Source of the DNA: Pantoea sp. alder81
GTDB taxonomy: Bacteria; Pseudomonadota; Gammaproteobacteria; Enterobacterales; Enterobacteriaceae
Reading direction: 5' to 3'
DNA: 64,000 nt
Assembly (NCBI RefSeq): GCF_020179835.1
Contig: NZ_JAIUDA010000001.1
Coordinates: 496,001 to 560,000 of the forward strand
Below are positions 1 to 9,900 of this stretch, in pieces. The notes below the pieces were generated by a model. The model ran no database searches, was not told the origin of the DNA, and worked only from the letters and a program-made list of their open reading frames with translations. The first letter of the stretch is position 1. Each line of letters starts with the position of its first letter. The translations under genes were made by a program, and so were the position numbers.

Positions 1-299
1 AGGCTGTAACTGAATACACACGGGATACCGAGCAGGATAAAGAACTTGCGGCGACCGAAGCGCTTGCCGAGCCAGGTGGATCCGAAGTTATCGGTGAGAA
101 AGCCCATCAGCGGGCTGACGACCGCATCCAGCACGCGTGCAGCGGCAAAAATAAAGGTGGCTTCAATCGGCGAAAGCCCACAGAAGGTGGTGTAGAAATA
201 GAGCAACCAGGCGGCGGTAAGCGCCGTGGTGCCAGCGCCGAGGAAATCCCCGGAACCGTAAGCCAGATAATGGCCCAGACCAATCTTACGAGACTGCAT
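1..299 (-). CDS. GPH-family (MFS_2) sugar:cation symporter, N-terminal part
   Basis: The reading frame starts at the ATG complementary to 297-299 and runs off the left edge of the window, so only about 99 residues are visible. The start is preceded by a good ribosome binding site (GGAGAA). The N-terminus has the GPH/MFS_2 pattern: a KIGLGHYLAYGSGD start, a first membrane segment ending in YFYTTFCGLSP, a second with AARVLDAVVSPLMG, and the conserved loop DNFGSTWLGKRFGRRKF. GPH proteins import glycosides, pentosides or hexuronides with Na+ or H+ across the inner membrane. The substrate cannot be read from this fragment. It is transcribed away from hinT, and in E. coli this position is not occupied by such a gene, so it is probably an accessory insertion. 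Confidence 0.85.
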   Translation of the reverse strand, partial: MQSRKIGLGHYLAYGSGDFLGAGTTALTAAWLLYFYTTFCGLSPIEATFIFAAARVLDAVVSPLMGFLTDNFGSTWLGKRFGRRKFFILLGIPCVFSYS

Positions 300-656
300 G
301 GCAGGTTCTCCTTGAAATCGACGGATGACACATCCCTCATTACTCCGTACTGCTTGCCCGGATTGGATAGAAAGTAGAGCGCCGCGCAACGGCAAACCTT
401 CGTGATTTGGCAAGGGTTGTCGGTTGAGTGGCAAAAACACAAAGAAACTGGCGTGATATCTCTAATTTATAAAACAGCGTTTCATTTTCGTGTTGATTGA
501 GCGTTGAGAAATGCGAGGTGCCGCACACAGATGCGACGAAGGCGATAAATGGCGCAAAGGCAGCCATTTAATACAAGAAAAGCTGTCCTGAGGTTGAAAG
601 GAATCGAATTCCTCACGCATACTGCCTGACTGAACTCAGGCTTAAGGAAATGCACC
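300..656. other. Intergenic region between divergent symporter and hinT genes
   Basis: This 357-base stretch separates two divergent genes and must hold both promoters. No convincing gene was found. A short stem-loop (GCCTGA/TCAGGC, 624-641) lies in the hinT leader just upstream of its AAGGA ribosome binding site. I could not assign promoter boxes or an operator with confidence. Confidence 0.6.
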
Positions 657-1007
657 ATGGCTGAAGAAACGATTTTCAGTAAAATCATTCGTCGCGAAAT
701 CCCCGCCGACGTGGTTTATCAGGACGAACTGGTCACCGCCTTCCGCGATATTGCGCCTAAAGCGCCGACGCATATTCTGATTATCCCTAATGTATTGATC
801 CCGACAGCCAATGACGTGCAAGAAGCGCACGAGCATGCGCTGGGCCGTATGATTACCGTGGCGGCGAAAATCGCGAAAGCGGAAGGGATTGCCGAGGATG
901 GCTATCGTCTGATCATGAACTGTAATCAGCATGGTGGTCAGGAGGTTTATCATATTCATATGCACCTGGTCGGCGGTCAGCCACTGGGTCCGATGCTGTC
1001 TATTTAA
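657..1007 (+). CDS. hinT: Purine nucleoside phosphoramidase HinT
   Basis: This 116-residue protein is a histidine-triad (HIT) hydrolase that removes amines from nucleoside phosphoramidates such as AMP-lysine, acting in the cytosol as a dimer. The HIT motif HIHMH is at residues 99-103, with His101 the expected nucleophile, and the family-typical [12 protein letters not shown] lies near the N-terminus. The length and near-complete identity with E. coli HinT (YcfF) leave little doubt. The ATG has AAGGA eight bases upstream. It heads the hinT-ycfL-lpoB-thiK-nagZ-ycfP block, in the E. coli gene order with gaps of a few tens of bases or less, so it is probably co-transcribed with it. Confidence 0.97.
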   Translation: MAEETIFSKIIRREIPADVVYQDELVTAFRDIAPKAPTHILIIPNVLIPTANDVQEAHEHALGRMITVAAKIAKAEGIAEDGYRLIMNCNQHGGQEVYHIHMHLVGGQPLGPMLSI

Positions 1008-1025
1008 CCTCAGGCGGACCTAGTG

Positions 1026-1391
1026 ATGCGTCAATGGCTGAGTGGCCTGCTGTTGCTGACCCTTGTCGGGTGCAGCAGTGACAAACCGATGATCAACACG
1101 TCGCAATCGCTGGTGATGGAATCTTCCGTGCTCTCTGCGGGCATCATCACCGACGAACCTGCGCTGGCCAGCCGTGATGGACAGATGCGTGCCTCAAGCG
1201 TGCTCTATAATCAGCGGGAAACGCCGGTGACCGTGCATTATCGTTTTTATTGGTATGACGAGAAGGGACTGGAGATTACCCCGGAAGAACCGGCTCAGAC
1301 CCAAATCGTCCCGGCGCATGGCAGCACAGAAGTTGTCTCGCAAATCGGTAACCTGACCGCCAGTAAGGTGCGTCTCTATCTTTATCTCTGA
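1026..1391 (+). CDS. ycfL: YcfL family lipoprotein
   Basis: A 121-residue small lipoprotein with signal peptide MRQWLSGLLLLTLVGC, the lipobox LVGC giving Cys16 as the lipidated residue. The mature part is beta-rich, with the conserved stretch SVLYNQRETPVTVHYRFYWY. It lies between hinT and lpoB as ycfL does in E. coli; no biochemical role is established for the family. A GTG at 1023 is in frame; I prefer the ATG at 1026 because the AGGCGG sequence sits about eight bases upstream of it. Confidence 0.9.
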   Translation: MRQWLSGLLLLTLVGCSSDKPMINTSQSLVMESSVLSAGIITDEPALASRDGQMRASSVLYNQRETPVTVHYRFYWYDEKGLEITPEEPAQTQIVPAHGSTEVVSQIGNLTASKVRLYLYL

Positions 1392-1401
1392 GGAGTAACC
1401 T

Positions 1402-1998
1402 GTGATTCGCAGTGTAAAACGTTCCAGCGCGCTGTTATTTGCGTTGATGCTCACCGGTTGTGTGGTGAAACAGCAAACCCCAGCGCCGGTTGAACCGACC
1501 CAGCCGACGACGCCAACTCAACCGGAGCAGCCACCTGTGCAGCCGGTGCCGCCGCCAGAAACGGTGCCGCAGCCGCCAAAACTGAAAACCATTAACTGGA
1601 ATGCCAGCGTGCAACCATTAGTCGGGAATATGGTGCAGTCTGCCGGTGTGAATCCAGGCAGCGTACTGCTGGTGGATCGCATCAAGAACAGCACCAACGG
1701 ATCGTTGCAGAGTGATAAAGCCACCGACGCTATTCAGAATGCGCTGGCGAACAACGGCAAATTCACTTTGGTGACGCCAGAACAGCTGGCACAGGCAAAA
1801 CAGACGCTGGGCTTGTCAGCCGATGACAGCCTTAACTCGCGCAGTAAAGCCATTGGCCTGGCGCGTAACGTCAACGCGCAGTATGTGCTGTACAGCAGCG
1901 CGCAGGGCGATGTCAAAGCGCCGACGTTACAGATGCAGCTGATGCTGGTGCAAACCGGTGAAATTATCTGGTCAGGAAATGGTATTGCTCAACCCTGA
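1402..1998 (+). CDS. lpoB: Penicillin-binding protein activator LpoB
   Basis: LpoB is an outer membrane lipoprotein that reaches through the periplasm to activate the peptidoglycan synthase PBP1B. The 198-residue product begins at a GTG, has the lipobox LTGC (Cys20), then a long proline-rich flexible linker (about residues 26-60) and the globular domain (about 61-198) with VQPLVGNMV and VLLVDRIKNSTNG. This layout is exactly that of E. coli LpoB (YcfM). The 3' end overlaps the thiK reading frame, implying translational coupling. Confidence 0.95.
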   Translation: MIRSVKRSSALLFALMLTGCVVKQQTPAPVEPTQPTTPTQPEQPPVQPVPPPETVPQPPKLKTINWNASVQPLVGNMVQSAGVNPGSVLLVDRIKNSTNGSLQSDKATDAIQNALANNGKFTLVTPEQLAQAKQTLGLSADDSLNSRSKAIGLARNVNAQYVLYSSAQGDVKAPTLQMQLMLVQTGEIIWSGNGIAQP

Positions 1999-2800
1999 TC
2001 CGCAACTGCAGCAACGGATACAGCAACAATGGCCGACGGCGCAAGCTGCCGGTCATTTTTTCGCGCTGCCGGGATTAAGTGGCAACAGCGTGCGGGTGAA
2101 AACCGAACAGGGCGAGCTGCTGGCGCGCCGTTCACCGCCGCATCCGATCCCGTTTGTTGATCGTCAGCGCGAATATCGGGTACTACGTAAAATGCGTGCG
2201 GCGCAACTCGGGCCGGCACCGCTGGACTGGCACCATCCCTGGCTTTTACAGAGCTGGTTGCCCGGCGAGGTGCTGACACCTGCGCAGTTCAATCAACAGC
2301 ACGACGCGGTGCTTGCCTTGCTGCATCGTTTACATCAGCAGCCGCTGCTGGGCTATCGACTGCGACTGACGCCGCTATTGCAACACTACTGGCAGCTTTG
2401 TCAGCAACGCCACTGGCGCTGGCAGCATCAACTGCAGCGCCTCATCAGACAAGGTGAACCCCAGCCGTTGCGCCTCGTACCCATCCATATGGATGTTCAC
2501 GCCGGCAATGTGATTGCCACGCCAAACGGATTGCGTCTCATCGACTGGGAATATGCTGCCGATGGCGATGTGGCGCTGGAACTCGCTGCATTATGCGCGG
2601 TCGATGGAGAACATCAAAGCGACTGGACTGCCGGTTACGCGCAGCGCAGCCAGCTTGACGAAGCGATACTCAAGCGCCACATGCGGCGCTGGCAGCCGTG
2701 GCTCCATCTGCTAATGGCGAGCTGGTATCAGCTGCGTGCTGAGCAGAGCGGTGACCCTCATTTGCAACAGCTGGCGCAGGCCAGCTGGCAGGATCTTTAA
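1979..2800 (+). CDS. thiK: Thiamine kinase ThiK
   Basis: ThiK phosphorylates thiamine to thiamine monophosphate in the salvage route. The protein has the aminoglycoside-phosphotransferase/choline-kinase fold signatures: the catalytic loop HMDVHAGN and the metal-binding LIDWEYA, spaced as in the family. The position between lpoB and nagZ matches E. coli. The start is uncertain: a GTG at 1958, an ATG at 1979 and a TTG at 1985 are all in frame. The 1979 start gives 273 residues, closest to the E. coli length, but its AGG is only two bases away; AGGA is better spaced for the TTG. All choices overlap lpoB. Confidence 0.88.
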   Translation: MVLLNPDPQLQQRIQQQWPTAQAAGHFFALPGLSGNSVRVKTEQGELLARRSPPHPIPFVDRQREYRVLRKMRAAQLGPAPLDWHHPWLLQSWLPGEVLTPAQFNQQHDAVLALLHRLHQQPLLGYRLRLTPLLQHYWQLCQQRHWRWQHQLQRLIRQGEPQPLRLVPIHMDVHAGNVIATPNGLRLIDWEYAADGDVALELAALCAVDGEHQSDWTAGYAQRSQLDEAILKRHMRRWQPWLHLLMASWYQLRAEQSGDPHLQQLAQASWQDL

Positions 2801-2815
2801 CTCAGGATTGTAACC

Positions 2816-3859
2816 ATGACCATGAATACCCCCGGCCCACTGATGCTGGATGTTGAAAGCTATGAACTCGACGCCGAAGAGCGTGATATTCTGCAACATC
2901 CGCTGGTGGGCGGACTGATTCTGTTTGCCCGCAATTTCCACGATGTCGATCAGCTGGCAGAACTGGTGCGCCAGATTCGCGCCGCCTCGCGTAATCGCTT
3001 AGTGGTCGCGGTGGATCAGGAAGGCGGACGGGTGCAGCGTTTCCGTGATGGCTTTACCAAACTCCCGGCAATGCAATCTTTTGCGGCCTTGCATGATATC
3101 GCCACGGCGGGTGAAGTGGCGCAGCAAGCGGGCTGGCAGATGGCCGCGGAAATGATCGCCATGGATATCGACATCAGCTTTGCGCCGGTGCTGGATATCG
3201 GCCACATCAGCGCGGCGATTGGCGATCGTTCATTCCACGAAGATCCGGCGATTGCATTGCAAATCGCCCGCCGTTTTATCAACGGCATGCACGAAGCGGG
3301 CATGAAAACCACCGGCAAGCATTTCCCCGGCCACGGTGCGGTGAGTGCTGATTCACACAAAGAGACACCGCGCGACCCGCGTGATGCCGCTACGCTGCGC
3401 CAGCATGATATGGCGATTTTTAAGCAGTTGATCGATGAGCAACTGCTGGATGCCGTGATGCCGGCGCACGTTATCTATACTGAGATCGATCCGTTACCTG
3501 CCAGCGGCTCACCTTATTGGCTGCAAACCGTGCTGCGTAAAGAACTCGGTTTTAACGGGGTGATTTTCTCCGACGATCTGTCGATGGAGGGCGCGGCGGT
3601 GATGGGCAGTTATGCTGAGCGCGCGCAGCAGTCGCTCAATGCGGGCTGCGACATGATCCTGGTGTGTAATCAGCGCGCCGGTGCGGTGAGTGTGCTGGAT
3701 AACTTGACGCCGATCCAGGCGGAGCGTGTTACACAGTTATACCATCAGGGGCGCTACACCCGAGGGACACTGCAATCCAGTGAACGCTGGAAGCAGAATC
3801 ATCACCAGCTTAGCGTGCTACAGGATCGCTGGCTGGAGCATAAAGCGTCGGGCAGATAA
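2816..3859 (+). CDS. nagZ: Beta-N-acetylhexosaminidase NagZ
   Basis: NagZ is a cytosolic glycoside hydrolase family 3 enzyme that removes GlcNAc from GlcNAc-anhydroMurNAc peptides during peptidoglycan recycling; its product influences AmpC beta-lactamase induction. The 347-residue protein has SFAPVLD (121-127), the KHFPGHG loop (168-174) with the catalytic histidine loop following, and SDDLSM (252-257) carrying the nucleophilic aspartate. AGGA precedes the ATG at a good distance. An in-frame ATG at 2822 is an alternative start. It is followed closely by ycfP. Confidence 0.96.
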   Translation: MTMNTPGPLMLDVESYELDAEERDILQHPLVGGLILFARNFHDVDQLAELVRQIRAASRNRLVVAVDQEGGRVQRFRDGFTKLPAMQSFAALHDIATAGEVAQQAGWQMAAEMIAMDIDISFAPVLDIGHISAAIGDRSFHEDPAIALQIARRFINGMHEAGMKTTGKHFPGHGAVSADSHKETPRDPRDAATLRQHDMAIFKQLIDEQLLDAVMPAHVIYTEIDPLPASGSPYWLQTVLRKELGFNGVIFSDDLSMEGAAVMGSYAERAQQSLNAGCDMILVCNQRAGAVSVLDNLTPIQAERVTQLYHQGRYTRGTLQSSERWKQNHHQLSVLQDRWLEHKASGR

Positions 3860-3898
3860 GCGTCGCTGCCCGGATGTCATTCCACGCTGAGGATAATC

Positions 3899-4441
3899 AT
3901 GATCATCTATCTGCACGGTTTTGATTCCAATAGTCCGGGCAACCACGAAAAAGTGCTGCAGCTGCAGTTTATCGACCCGGACGTCAGACTGATCAGTTAC
4001 AGCACGCTGCATCCCAAACATGACATGCAGTTTCTGCTGAAAGAGTGCGATAAATTGCTGCAGCAGGGCGGTGATGCGCACCCCTTAATTTGCGGGGTGG
4101 GGCTGGGAGGTTACTGGGCCGAGCGCATCGGTTTTCTTTGCGGTATGCGCCAGGTGATCTTCAACCCCAACCTGTTTCCGTTTGAGAACATGGAAGGCAA
4201 GATTGATCGCCCGGAAGAGTATCTGGATATCGCCACTAAGTGCGTCAGTGATTTCCGTGAGAAAAACCGAGACCGCTGCCTGACCATTTTATCCCGTCAT
4301 GACGAAGCGCTGGATAATCAGCGTACGGCGGCGCAGCTGCATCCCTTCTATGAAATTGTTTGGGACGAACAGGCCAGCCATAAATTCAAGAACATCTCGC
4401 CGCATTTACAACGCATCAAAGCCTTTAAATCCCTTGCATGA
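3899..4441 (+). CDS. ycfP: YcfP, UPF0227 alpha/beta-hydrolase-like protein
   Basis: A 180-residue cytosolic protein matching E. coli YcfP along its length. It opens with [16 protein letters not shown], an esterase-like oxyanion loop, and has [13 protein letters not shown] where hydrolases carry the nucleophile elbow; the serine is replaced by Gly-Leu-Gly here, so classical esterase chemistry should not be assumed. It lies between nagZ and ndh as in E. coli. The stem-loop GCGCCGC/GCGGCGC just after the stop (4450-4468) has no good T-run and may be only an mRNA end-stabiliser. Confidence 0.93.
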   Translation: MIIYLHGFDSNSPGNHEKVLQLQFIDPDVRLISYSTLHPKHDMQFLLKECDKLLQQGGDAHPLICGVGLGGYWAERIGFLCGMRQVIFNPNLFPFENMEGKIDRPEEYLDIATKCVSDFREKNRDRCLTILSRHDEALDNQRTAAQLHPFYEIVWDEQASHKFKNISPHLQRIKAFKSLA

Positions 4442-4505
4442 GCCACCTCGCGCCGCGTGATGCGGCGCACAAAATGTGTAACATTCTGATAATGCTGTTG
4501 AAAGA

Positions 4506-4519
4506 TTGATGTACATCAA
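4506..4519 (+). promoter_or_regulatory. Perfect FNR box upstream of ndh
   Basis: TTGATGTACATCAA matches the FNR consensus TTGAT-N4-ATCAA at every fixed position. It lies about 140 bases before the ndh start, in the same intergenic region as the putative promoter. In E. coli FNR represses ndh when oxygen is absent; the same control is expected here. Confidence 0.85.
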
Positions 4520-4654
4520 TTTTCTTATGATATGTCGTTAGCGCCGTGATATTCTGCCCTCAGCTCGCGATTTAAACGTCGCCAACCCTATGTTTATTAA
4601 GGTTTTTAGTAACCATTAATTAACTATTGGTTTACAACTTTGAGGGGGTCTTTG

Positions 4655-5959
4655 TTGACTACATCTATGGAAAAAATCGTCATTATTGGCGGTGGTGCTG
4701 GCGGCTTAGAGCTGGCAACACAGCTCGGTCATAAGCTGGGACGGAGCAAGAAAGCCGAGATTATTCTCGTCGATCGCAACCACAGCCATCTGTGGAAGCC
4801 GTTGCTACATGAAGTGGCCACCGGTTCGATGGACGAAGGGATTGATGCGCTGAGCTATCTGGCGCACGCGCGTAATCACGGTTTCCAGTTCCAGCTGGGA
4901 TCGCTGACGCAAATCAATCGTGAAACTAAAACAATCGAGCTGGCGGAAATTCGCGATGCGAACGGTGAGTTGCTGGTGCCGCAGCGCGAGATGGCTTATG
5001 ACCGTCTGGTGATGGCGCTGGGCAGTACCTCCAATGACTTTGGTACACCGGGCGTAAAAGATCACTGCATCTTCCTGGATAACCCGCATCAGGCCCGTCG
5101 TTTCCACAATGAAATGCTGAATCTTTTCCTGCGCTTCTCAGCCAGTGAAGGCAGCCTGGAAAAAGTGAACATTGCGATTGTCGGCGGCGGCGCAACCGGC
5201 GTTGAATTGTCGGCTGAGCTGTATAATGCGGTGAAGCAACTGCACAGCTATGGCTACAAAGGTCTTGATAGCTCATCACTGAACGTGACGCTGGTGGAAG
5301 CCGGTGAGCGTATTCTGCCTGCCTTACCTCCGCGCATTTCTGCAGCGGCCCATCAGGAACTGACCAAGCTGGGTGTGCGTGTGCTAACGCAAACCATGGT
5401 CACCAGCGCAACAGAAGAAGGGCTGAATACCAAAGGCGGCGAATTTATCAATGCCGACCTGATGGTGTGGGCTGCGGGTATCAAAGCACCGGACTTTATG
5501 AAAGAGATTGGCGGGCTGGAAACCAACCGCATCAATCAGTTGGTGGTAAAAGACACGCTGCAAACCACGCTGGATGATGACATCTACGCGATTGGCGACT
5601 GCGCGTCCTGCGCGTTGCCAGGCGGCGGCTTTGTACCACCGCGTGCGCAGTCTGCACACCAGATGGCGTCACGCGCGCTGGAAAACATTCTGGCGCAGCG
5701 CAAAGGCAAGCCACTGAAAGCCTATGTGTATAAAGATCACGGTTCACTGGTGTCTCTGTCACGCTTCACAACCGTGGGCAGCCTGATGGGTAACCTGATG
5801 CGTGGGTCGATGATGGTAGAAGGGCGCATTGCGCGTTTTGTCTACATCTCTCTATATCGTATGCACCAGATTGCGCTCCATGGATACTTCAAAACCGGCC
5901 TGATGATGCTGGTCGGTAGCCTGAACCGCGTACTGCGTCCTCGCCTCAAGCTGCACTGA
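4655..5959 (+). CDS. ndh: Type II NADH:quinone oxidoreductase Ndh
   Basis: Ndh oxidises NADH and reduces quinone at the inner membrane without pumping protons. The protein has two dinucleotide-binding motifs, GGGAGG (12-17, FAD) and GGGATGVEL (177-185, NADH), and the FAD-contact motif AIGDCA. I place the start at the TTG at 4655 because it yields [14 protein letters not shown] and exactly 434 residues, the E. coli length; E. coli ndh also uses TTG. The strong GAGGGGG ribosome binding site lies just upstream. An upstream ATG-like extension would add five unlikely residues. An FNR box lies upstream. It stands alone as a transcription unit. Confidence 0.97.
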   Translation: MTTSMEKIVIIGGGAGGLELATQLGHKLGRSKKAEIILVDRNHSHLWKPLLHEVATGSMDEGIDALSYLAHARNHGFQFQLGSLTQINRETKTIELAEIRDANGELLVPQREMAYDRLVMALGSTSNDFGTPGVKDHCIFLDNPHQARRFHNEMLNLFLRFSASEGSLEKVNIAIVGGGATGVELSAELYNAVKQLHSYGYKGLDSSSLNVTLVEAGERILPALPPRISAAAHQELTKLGVRVLTQTMVTSATEEGLNTKGGEFINADLMVWAAGIKAPDFMKEIGGLETNRINQLVVKDTLQTTLDDDIYAIGDCASCALPGGGFVPPRAQSAHQMASRALENILAQRKGKPLKAYVYKDHGSLVSLSRFTTVGSLMGNLMRGSMMVEGRIARFVYISLYRMHQIALHGYFKTGLMMLVGSLNRVLRPRLKLH

Positions 5960-6255
5960 TGATTTGCGGGCGGCAAACTGCCGCCCGATGCCGCTTCGTC
6001 TGCCGTAACCCGCTGATAAACGACAGCTCAGCTTAAGGTTACGGCGGTATTTCAGCTTCTCTCAGAACTCTCCGAAAAACTGGCCCTGACGGGTTTCCGC
6101 TGCGTTTCCTCCATTAATCTGATGTTGCAATTACGGACCATCTGTAAAACTTATATCCACAAACACGGCGCGGCGCGCACGCCGGTTATGCCTCGGCTAC
6201 ACAGGATTTCGTAGCGGCAGGAATGCGCGATAACAACATTCAGGAGGACATTCCT
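5960..6255. other. ndh-ycfJ intergenic region with hairpin
   Basis: Just after the ndh stop, CGGGCGG...CCGCCCG (5967-5987) forms a strong GC stem with no T-run, possibly a weak terminator or transcript-stabilising hairpin. The rest must hold the ycfJ promoter; I see no gene in it. In E. coli the next genes after ycfJ are comR, bhsA and ldtC, which are not found here. Confidence 0.6.
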
Positions 6256-6798
6256 GTGAATAAATCAATGTTAGCGGGTATCGGTATCGGCGTGGCAGCA
6301 GCATTAGGTGTTGCCGCAGTCGCCAGCATGGATGTCTTTGATCGCGGCCCGCAGTATGCACAGGTTCTCTCGGCTACGCCGATCAAAGAGAGCATCAAAC
6401 AACCGCGACAGGAGTGTCGCAATGTGACGTTAACGCATCGTCGTCCGGTACAGGATGAGAACCGCATCGCCGGTTCAGTACTGGGTGCAGTGGCGGGCGG
6501 CGTGCTCGGTCACCAGTTTGGTGGCGGTCGTGGGCGCGATGTCGCAACGGTAGCGGGCGCGCTGGCGGGCGGTTACGGTGGTAATCAGGTGCAGGGTGCA
6601 ATGCAGGATCGTGATACCTACACCACCAACGAGCAGCGTTGCAAAACCGTTTATGACAAACAGGAAAAAATGCTGGGTTATGATGTGACCTATAAAATAG
6701 GCGACCAGCAGGGCAAAATCCGCATGGAAAATGACCCTGGCACCCGCATTCAACTCGACCGTAATGGTCAGCTGATCCTGAATTCGAATCAGGCCTGA
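6256..6798 (+). CDS. ycfJ: YcfJ, glycine-zipper envelope protein
   Basis: The 180-residue protein matches E. coli YcfJ closely. It begins MNKSMLAGIGIGVAAALGVA, a hydrophobic signal/anchor, and contains a glycine zipper (SVLGAVAGGVLGHQFGGGRG and on) typical of the Rickettsia 17-kDa surface-antigen superfamily, followed by YDVTYKIGDQQGKIRM. Its exact role is unknown; the family is envelope-associated. The start is the GTG at 6256, preceded by a strong AGGAGGA; an ATG at 6223 in frame would add 11 residues not seen in the family. A rho-independent terminator follows. Confidence 0.92.
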   Translation: MNKSMLAGIGIGVAAALGVAAVASMDVFDRGPQYAQVLSATPIKESIKQPRQECRNVTLTHRRPVQDENRIAGSVLGAVAGGVLGHQFGGGRGRDVATVAGALAGGYGGNQVQGAMQDRDTYTTNEQRCKTVYDKQEKMLGYDVTYKIGDQQGKIRMENDPGTRIQLDRNGQLILNSNQA

Positions 6799-6831
6799 TT
6801 GGGCAAAGACACGTCACAGCAGCAGTAACGG

Positions 6832-6857
6832 AAAAAGCGCCGCAAGGCGCTTTTTTT
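6832..6857. terminator. Bidirectional terminator between ycfJ and mfd
   Basis: AAAGCGCC-GCAA-GGCGCTTT followed by a seven-T run on the + strand and preceded by five A on the left, so it can end both ycfJ and the leftward mfd transcript. Confidence 0.85.
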
Positions 6858-6955
6858 ATGGCTTAAACATCGTTACGGCGGGAGGGATTGCGCTAAGCAG
6901 AAACCATTCTGTGCTGATCGCAGCGCAATCCATGATGCCGTGACGATAGCGCGGC

Positions 6956-9900
6956 TTAAATCCGGTTCTTCGCCAGTTCGGCAATAAAGCCCTGCACCCA
7001 CTCCATACGGACTTTACGATCTTCCAATTCACGGGTGAATTTGAGACGCGTTGGGCCATCCAGCTTCCACTGTTTGGGATCTTTCTGCAGCAGGCCAATC
7101 AGCCAGCCGGGATCGACCTGATTTTGCGGCGCGAACTCGAAGAATCCGCCTTTATCACTGGCTTCGATTTTACGCACGCCAAGTGCTCGCGCGACCAGGC
7201 GCAGGCCAGCGACATCCAGCAGGTTGCGTGCCGCATCTGGCAATTTGCCGAAGCGATCAATCATCTCAACTTTCAATTCTGCCAGCTCTTGTTCATCGCT
7301 CGCGGACGCCACACGCTTATACAACGACAAACGCGTGTTCACATCCGGGATGAAATCATCCGGCAGCAGGGCAGGCATGCGCAGCTCGATTTCGGTTTGA
7401 TTGCTGGTGAGGTCTTCCAGCGACGGCTCGCGGCCCGCTTTCAGCGCATCGACGGCGTTTTCCAGCAGCTCCATATACAGCGTGAAGCCAATGGTCTCCA
7501 TCTGGCCGCTCTGATCTTCACCCAGCAACTCACCGGCCCCGCGAATCTCAAGATCGTGCGTCGCCAGCGCAAAGCCGGCGCCCAAATCTTCCAGCGAGGC
7601 AATGGCTTCCAGACGCTTCTGCGCATCCGTGGTCATCGCTTTGGGATGCGGCGTTAATAGCCATGCATAAGCCTGATGATGCGAGCGCCCGACGCGACCA
7701 CGCAGCTGATGCAGCTGTGCCAGACCGAAGTGATCGGCGCGTTCAATAATAATGGTGTTGGCGCTCGGCACATCAATACCGGTTTCGATGATGGTGGTAC
7801 ACACCAGCACGTTAAAGCGCTGGTGGTGGAAGTCATTCATCACCCGTTCCAGATCGCGCTCGCGCATCTGGCCGTGACCGATGGCGATGCGCGCTTCCGG
7901 CACCAGCTCCGCCAGACGCTGCGCGGCTTTTTCGATGTTCTCGACATCGTTGTACAGGTAGTAAACCTGACCGCCACGCAAGATTTCACGCAGCAGCGCT
8001 TCGCGCACCACCAGGCTGTCGTATTCGCGCACAAAGGTTTTCACCGCCAGACGTCGCGCGGGTGGTGTGGCAATAATCGACAGATCGCGCATGCCGCTCA
8101 TCGCCATATTCAGCGTACGTGGGATCGGTGTGGCGGTGAGGGTCAGGATATCGACATCAGCGCGCATCGCTTTGATACGCTCTTTGTGACGCACGCCAAA
8201 GCGATGCTCTTCATCGACAATCAGCAGGCCGAGGTCATGCCACTTCAGATCGTTTGACAGCAACTTATGCGTGCCAATCAAAATATCCACTTTGCCTTCA
8301 CGCGCCTGTTCCAGCACCTGGCTCTGCTCTTTGGCGCTGCGGAAGCGTGACAGCATCTCAATGCGTACCGGCCAGTTGGCGAAACGGTCGCGGAAGTTGT
8401 CGTAATGCTGTTGTGCCAACAGCGTGGTGGGCACCAGCACGGCGATTTGTTTGGCGTTCTCTACCGCGAGGAAGGCGGCGCGCATCGCGACTTCGGTTTT
8501 ACCAAAGCCCACATCACCGCACACCAGACGATCCATCGCCAGCGGCTGGCACATATCGCTCAGCACGGCATTGATGGCCTGGCCCTGATCCGGCGTGGTT
8601 TCAAACGGGAAGCCTTCGCAGAACAGCTGATATTGATCGCGATCGTGCTTAAAGGCGAAGCCGGTTTTGGCTGCACGCTGGGCGTAGATATCCAGCAGTT
8701 CGGCCGCCACATCACGCACTTTCTCCGCCGCTTTTTGGCGCGCGCGTGACCAGGCATCACTGCCGAGTTTGTGCAGCGGTGCATTTTCATCGGCGCCCCC
8801 CGCATAGCGGCTAATCAGGTGCAGCGACGAAACCGGCACATACAGCTTAGCGTCACCCGCATAAGAGAGCATCAGGTATTCCGCGACAATGCCGCCGGCT
8901 TCCAGCGTGGTCAGGCCGATATAACGGCCCACGCCATGTTCCAGATGCACCACCGGCTGACCGGGATGCAGTTCAGCAAGGTTACGAATCAAGACATCGG
9001 GATTGATGGTGCGGCGATTGTCCTGGCGGCGACGGCTCACGCGTTCGCCCAGCAGATCGCTTTCACAAATCAGCGCACGATGGCCTGCGCTATCAATGAA
9101 CCCGCGTTCGCTGGCACCGATCATTAAACTGTGTGGCTGTCTGGCGGCGTCTTCAAAACGCTCAATTGGCTGTGGGCGCAGTTTGATGCGCGCCAGCAGC
9201 TCCTGCAGGCTCTCACGACGACCTTCACTTTCCACCGAGAAAATAATCTGTCCATCAAACTGCTCCATGAACTGGCGCAGCAGATCGAGTGGCGCTTTGG
9301 CCTGTGCCTGCACCGTCAGTTCCGGCAGCGGTTGATAGCCGAGATTGGTATTGGCGGCTTTTTCTGGCAGCGTTTCGCTGCTGAGCTGCATGCGCGGCCA
9401 GGCTTTCAGTTCACCCAGCAACGCATCCGGGCGCAGCCACAAGGTTGCGGGCTCCAGCAGTGGACGCATGGGATCGATGCGGCGATTTTCGAAACGGGCG
9501 TTAGCATCCTGCCAGAAGCGATCTGCGCTGCCGTGCAGATCGCCACTGTTGAGCACCAGCGTGTTGGCGGGCAGATAGCTGAACAGCGTGGGCAACTCCT
9601 GCTCAAAGAACAGCGGCTGCCAGTACTCGATCCCGGCAGGTAACGTGCCTTTGCTCACTTGCTGATAGACGTGTTCCGGCTCGCGGCGCACATCAAACAG
9701 CTCGCGCCAGCGGCTGCGGAAAAGCTCAATTGCCGCCTTATCCGTTGGGAATTCATGCGCAGGCAGCAGATTGATGGCCTCAACGGCTTCCAGCGTGCGC
9801 TGGCTGTCCACATCGAACAGACGCAGGCTATCAATTTCGTCATCAAAGAAGTCGATGCGATAGGGCTGATCGCTGCCCATCGGGAACAGATCCAACAGGG

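Noticed and set aside
5967..5987. GC hairpin after ndh as a REP element
   Set aside because: The stem is short and lacks the REP consensus and any second copy nearby.
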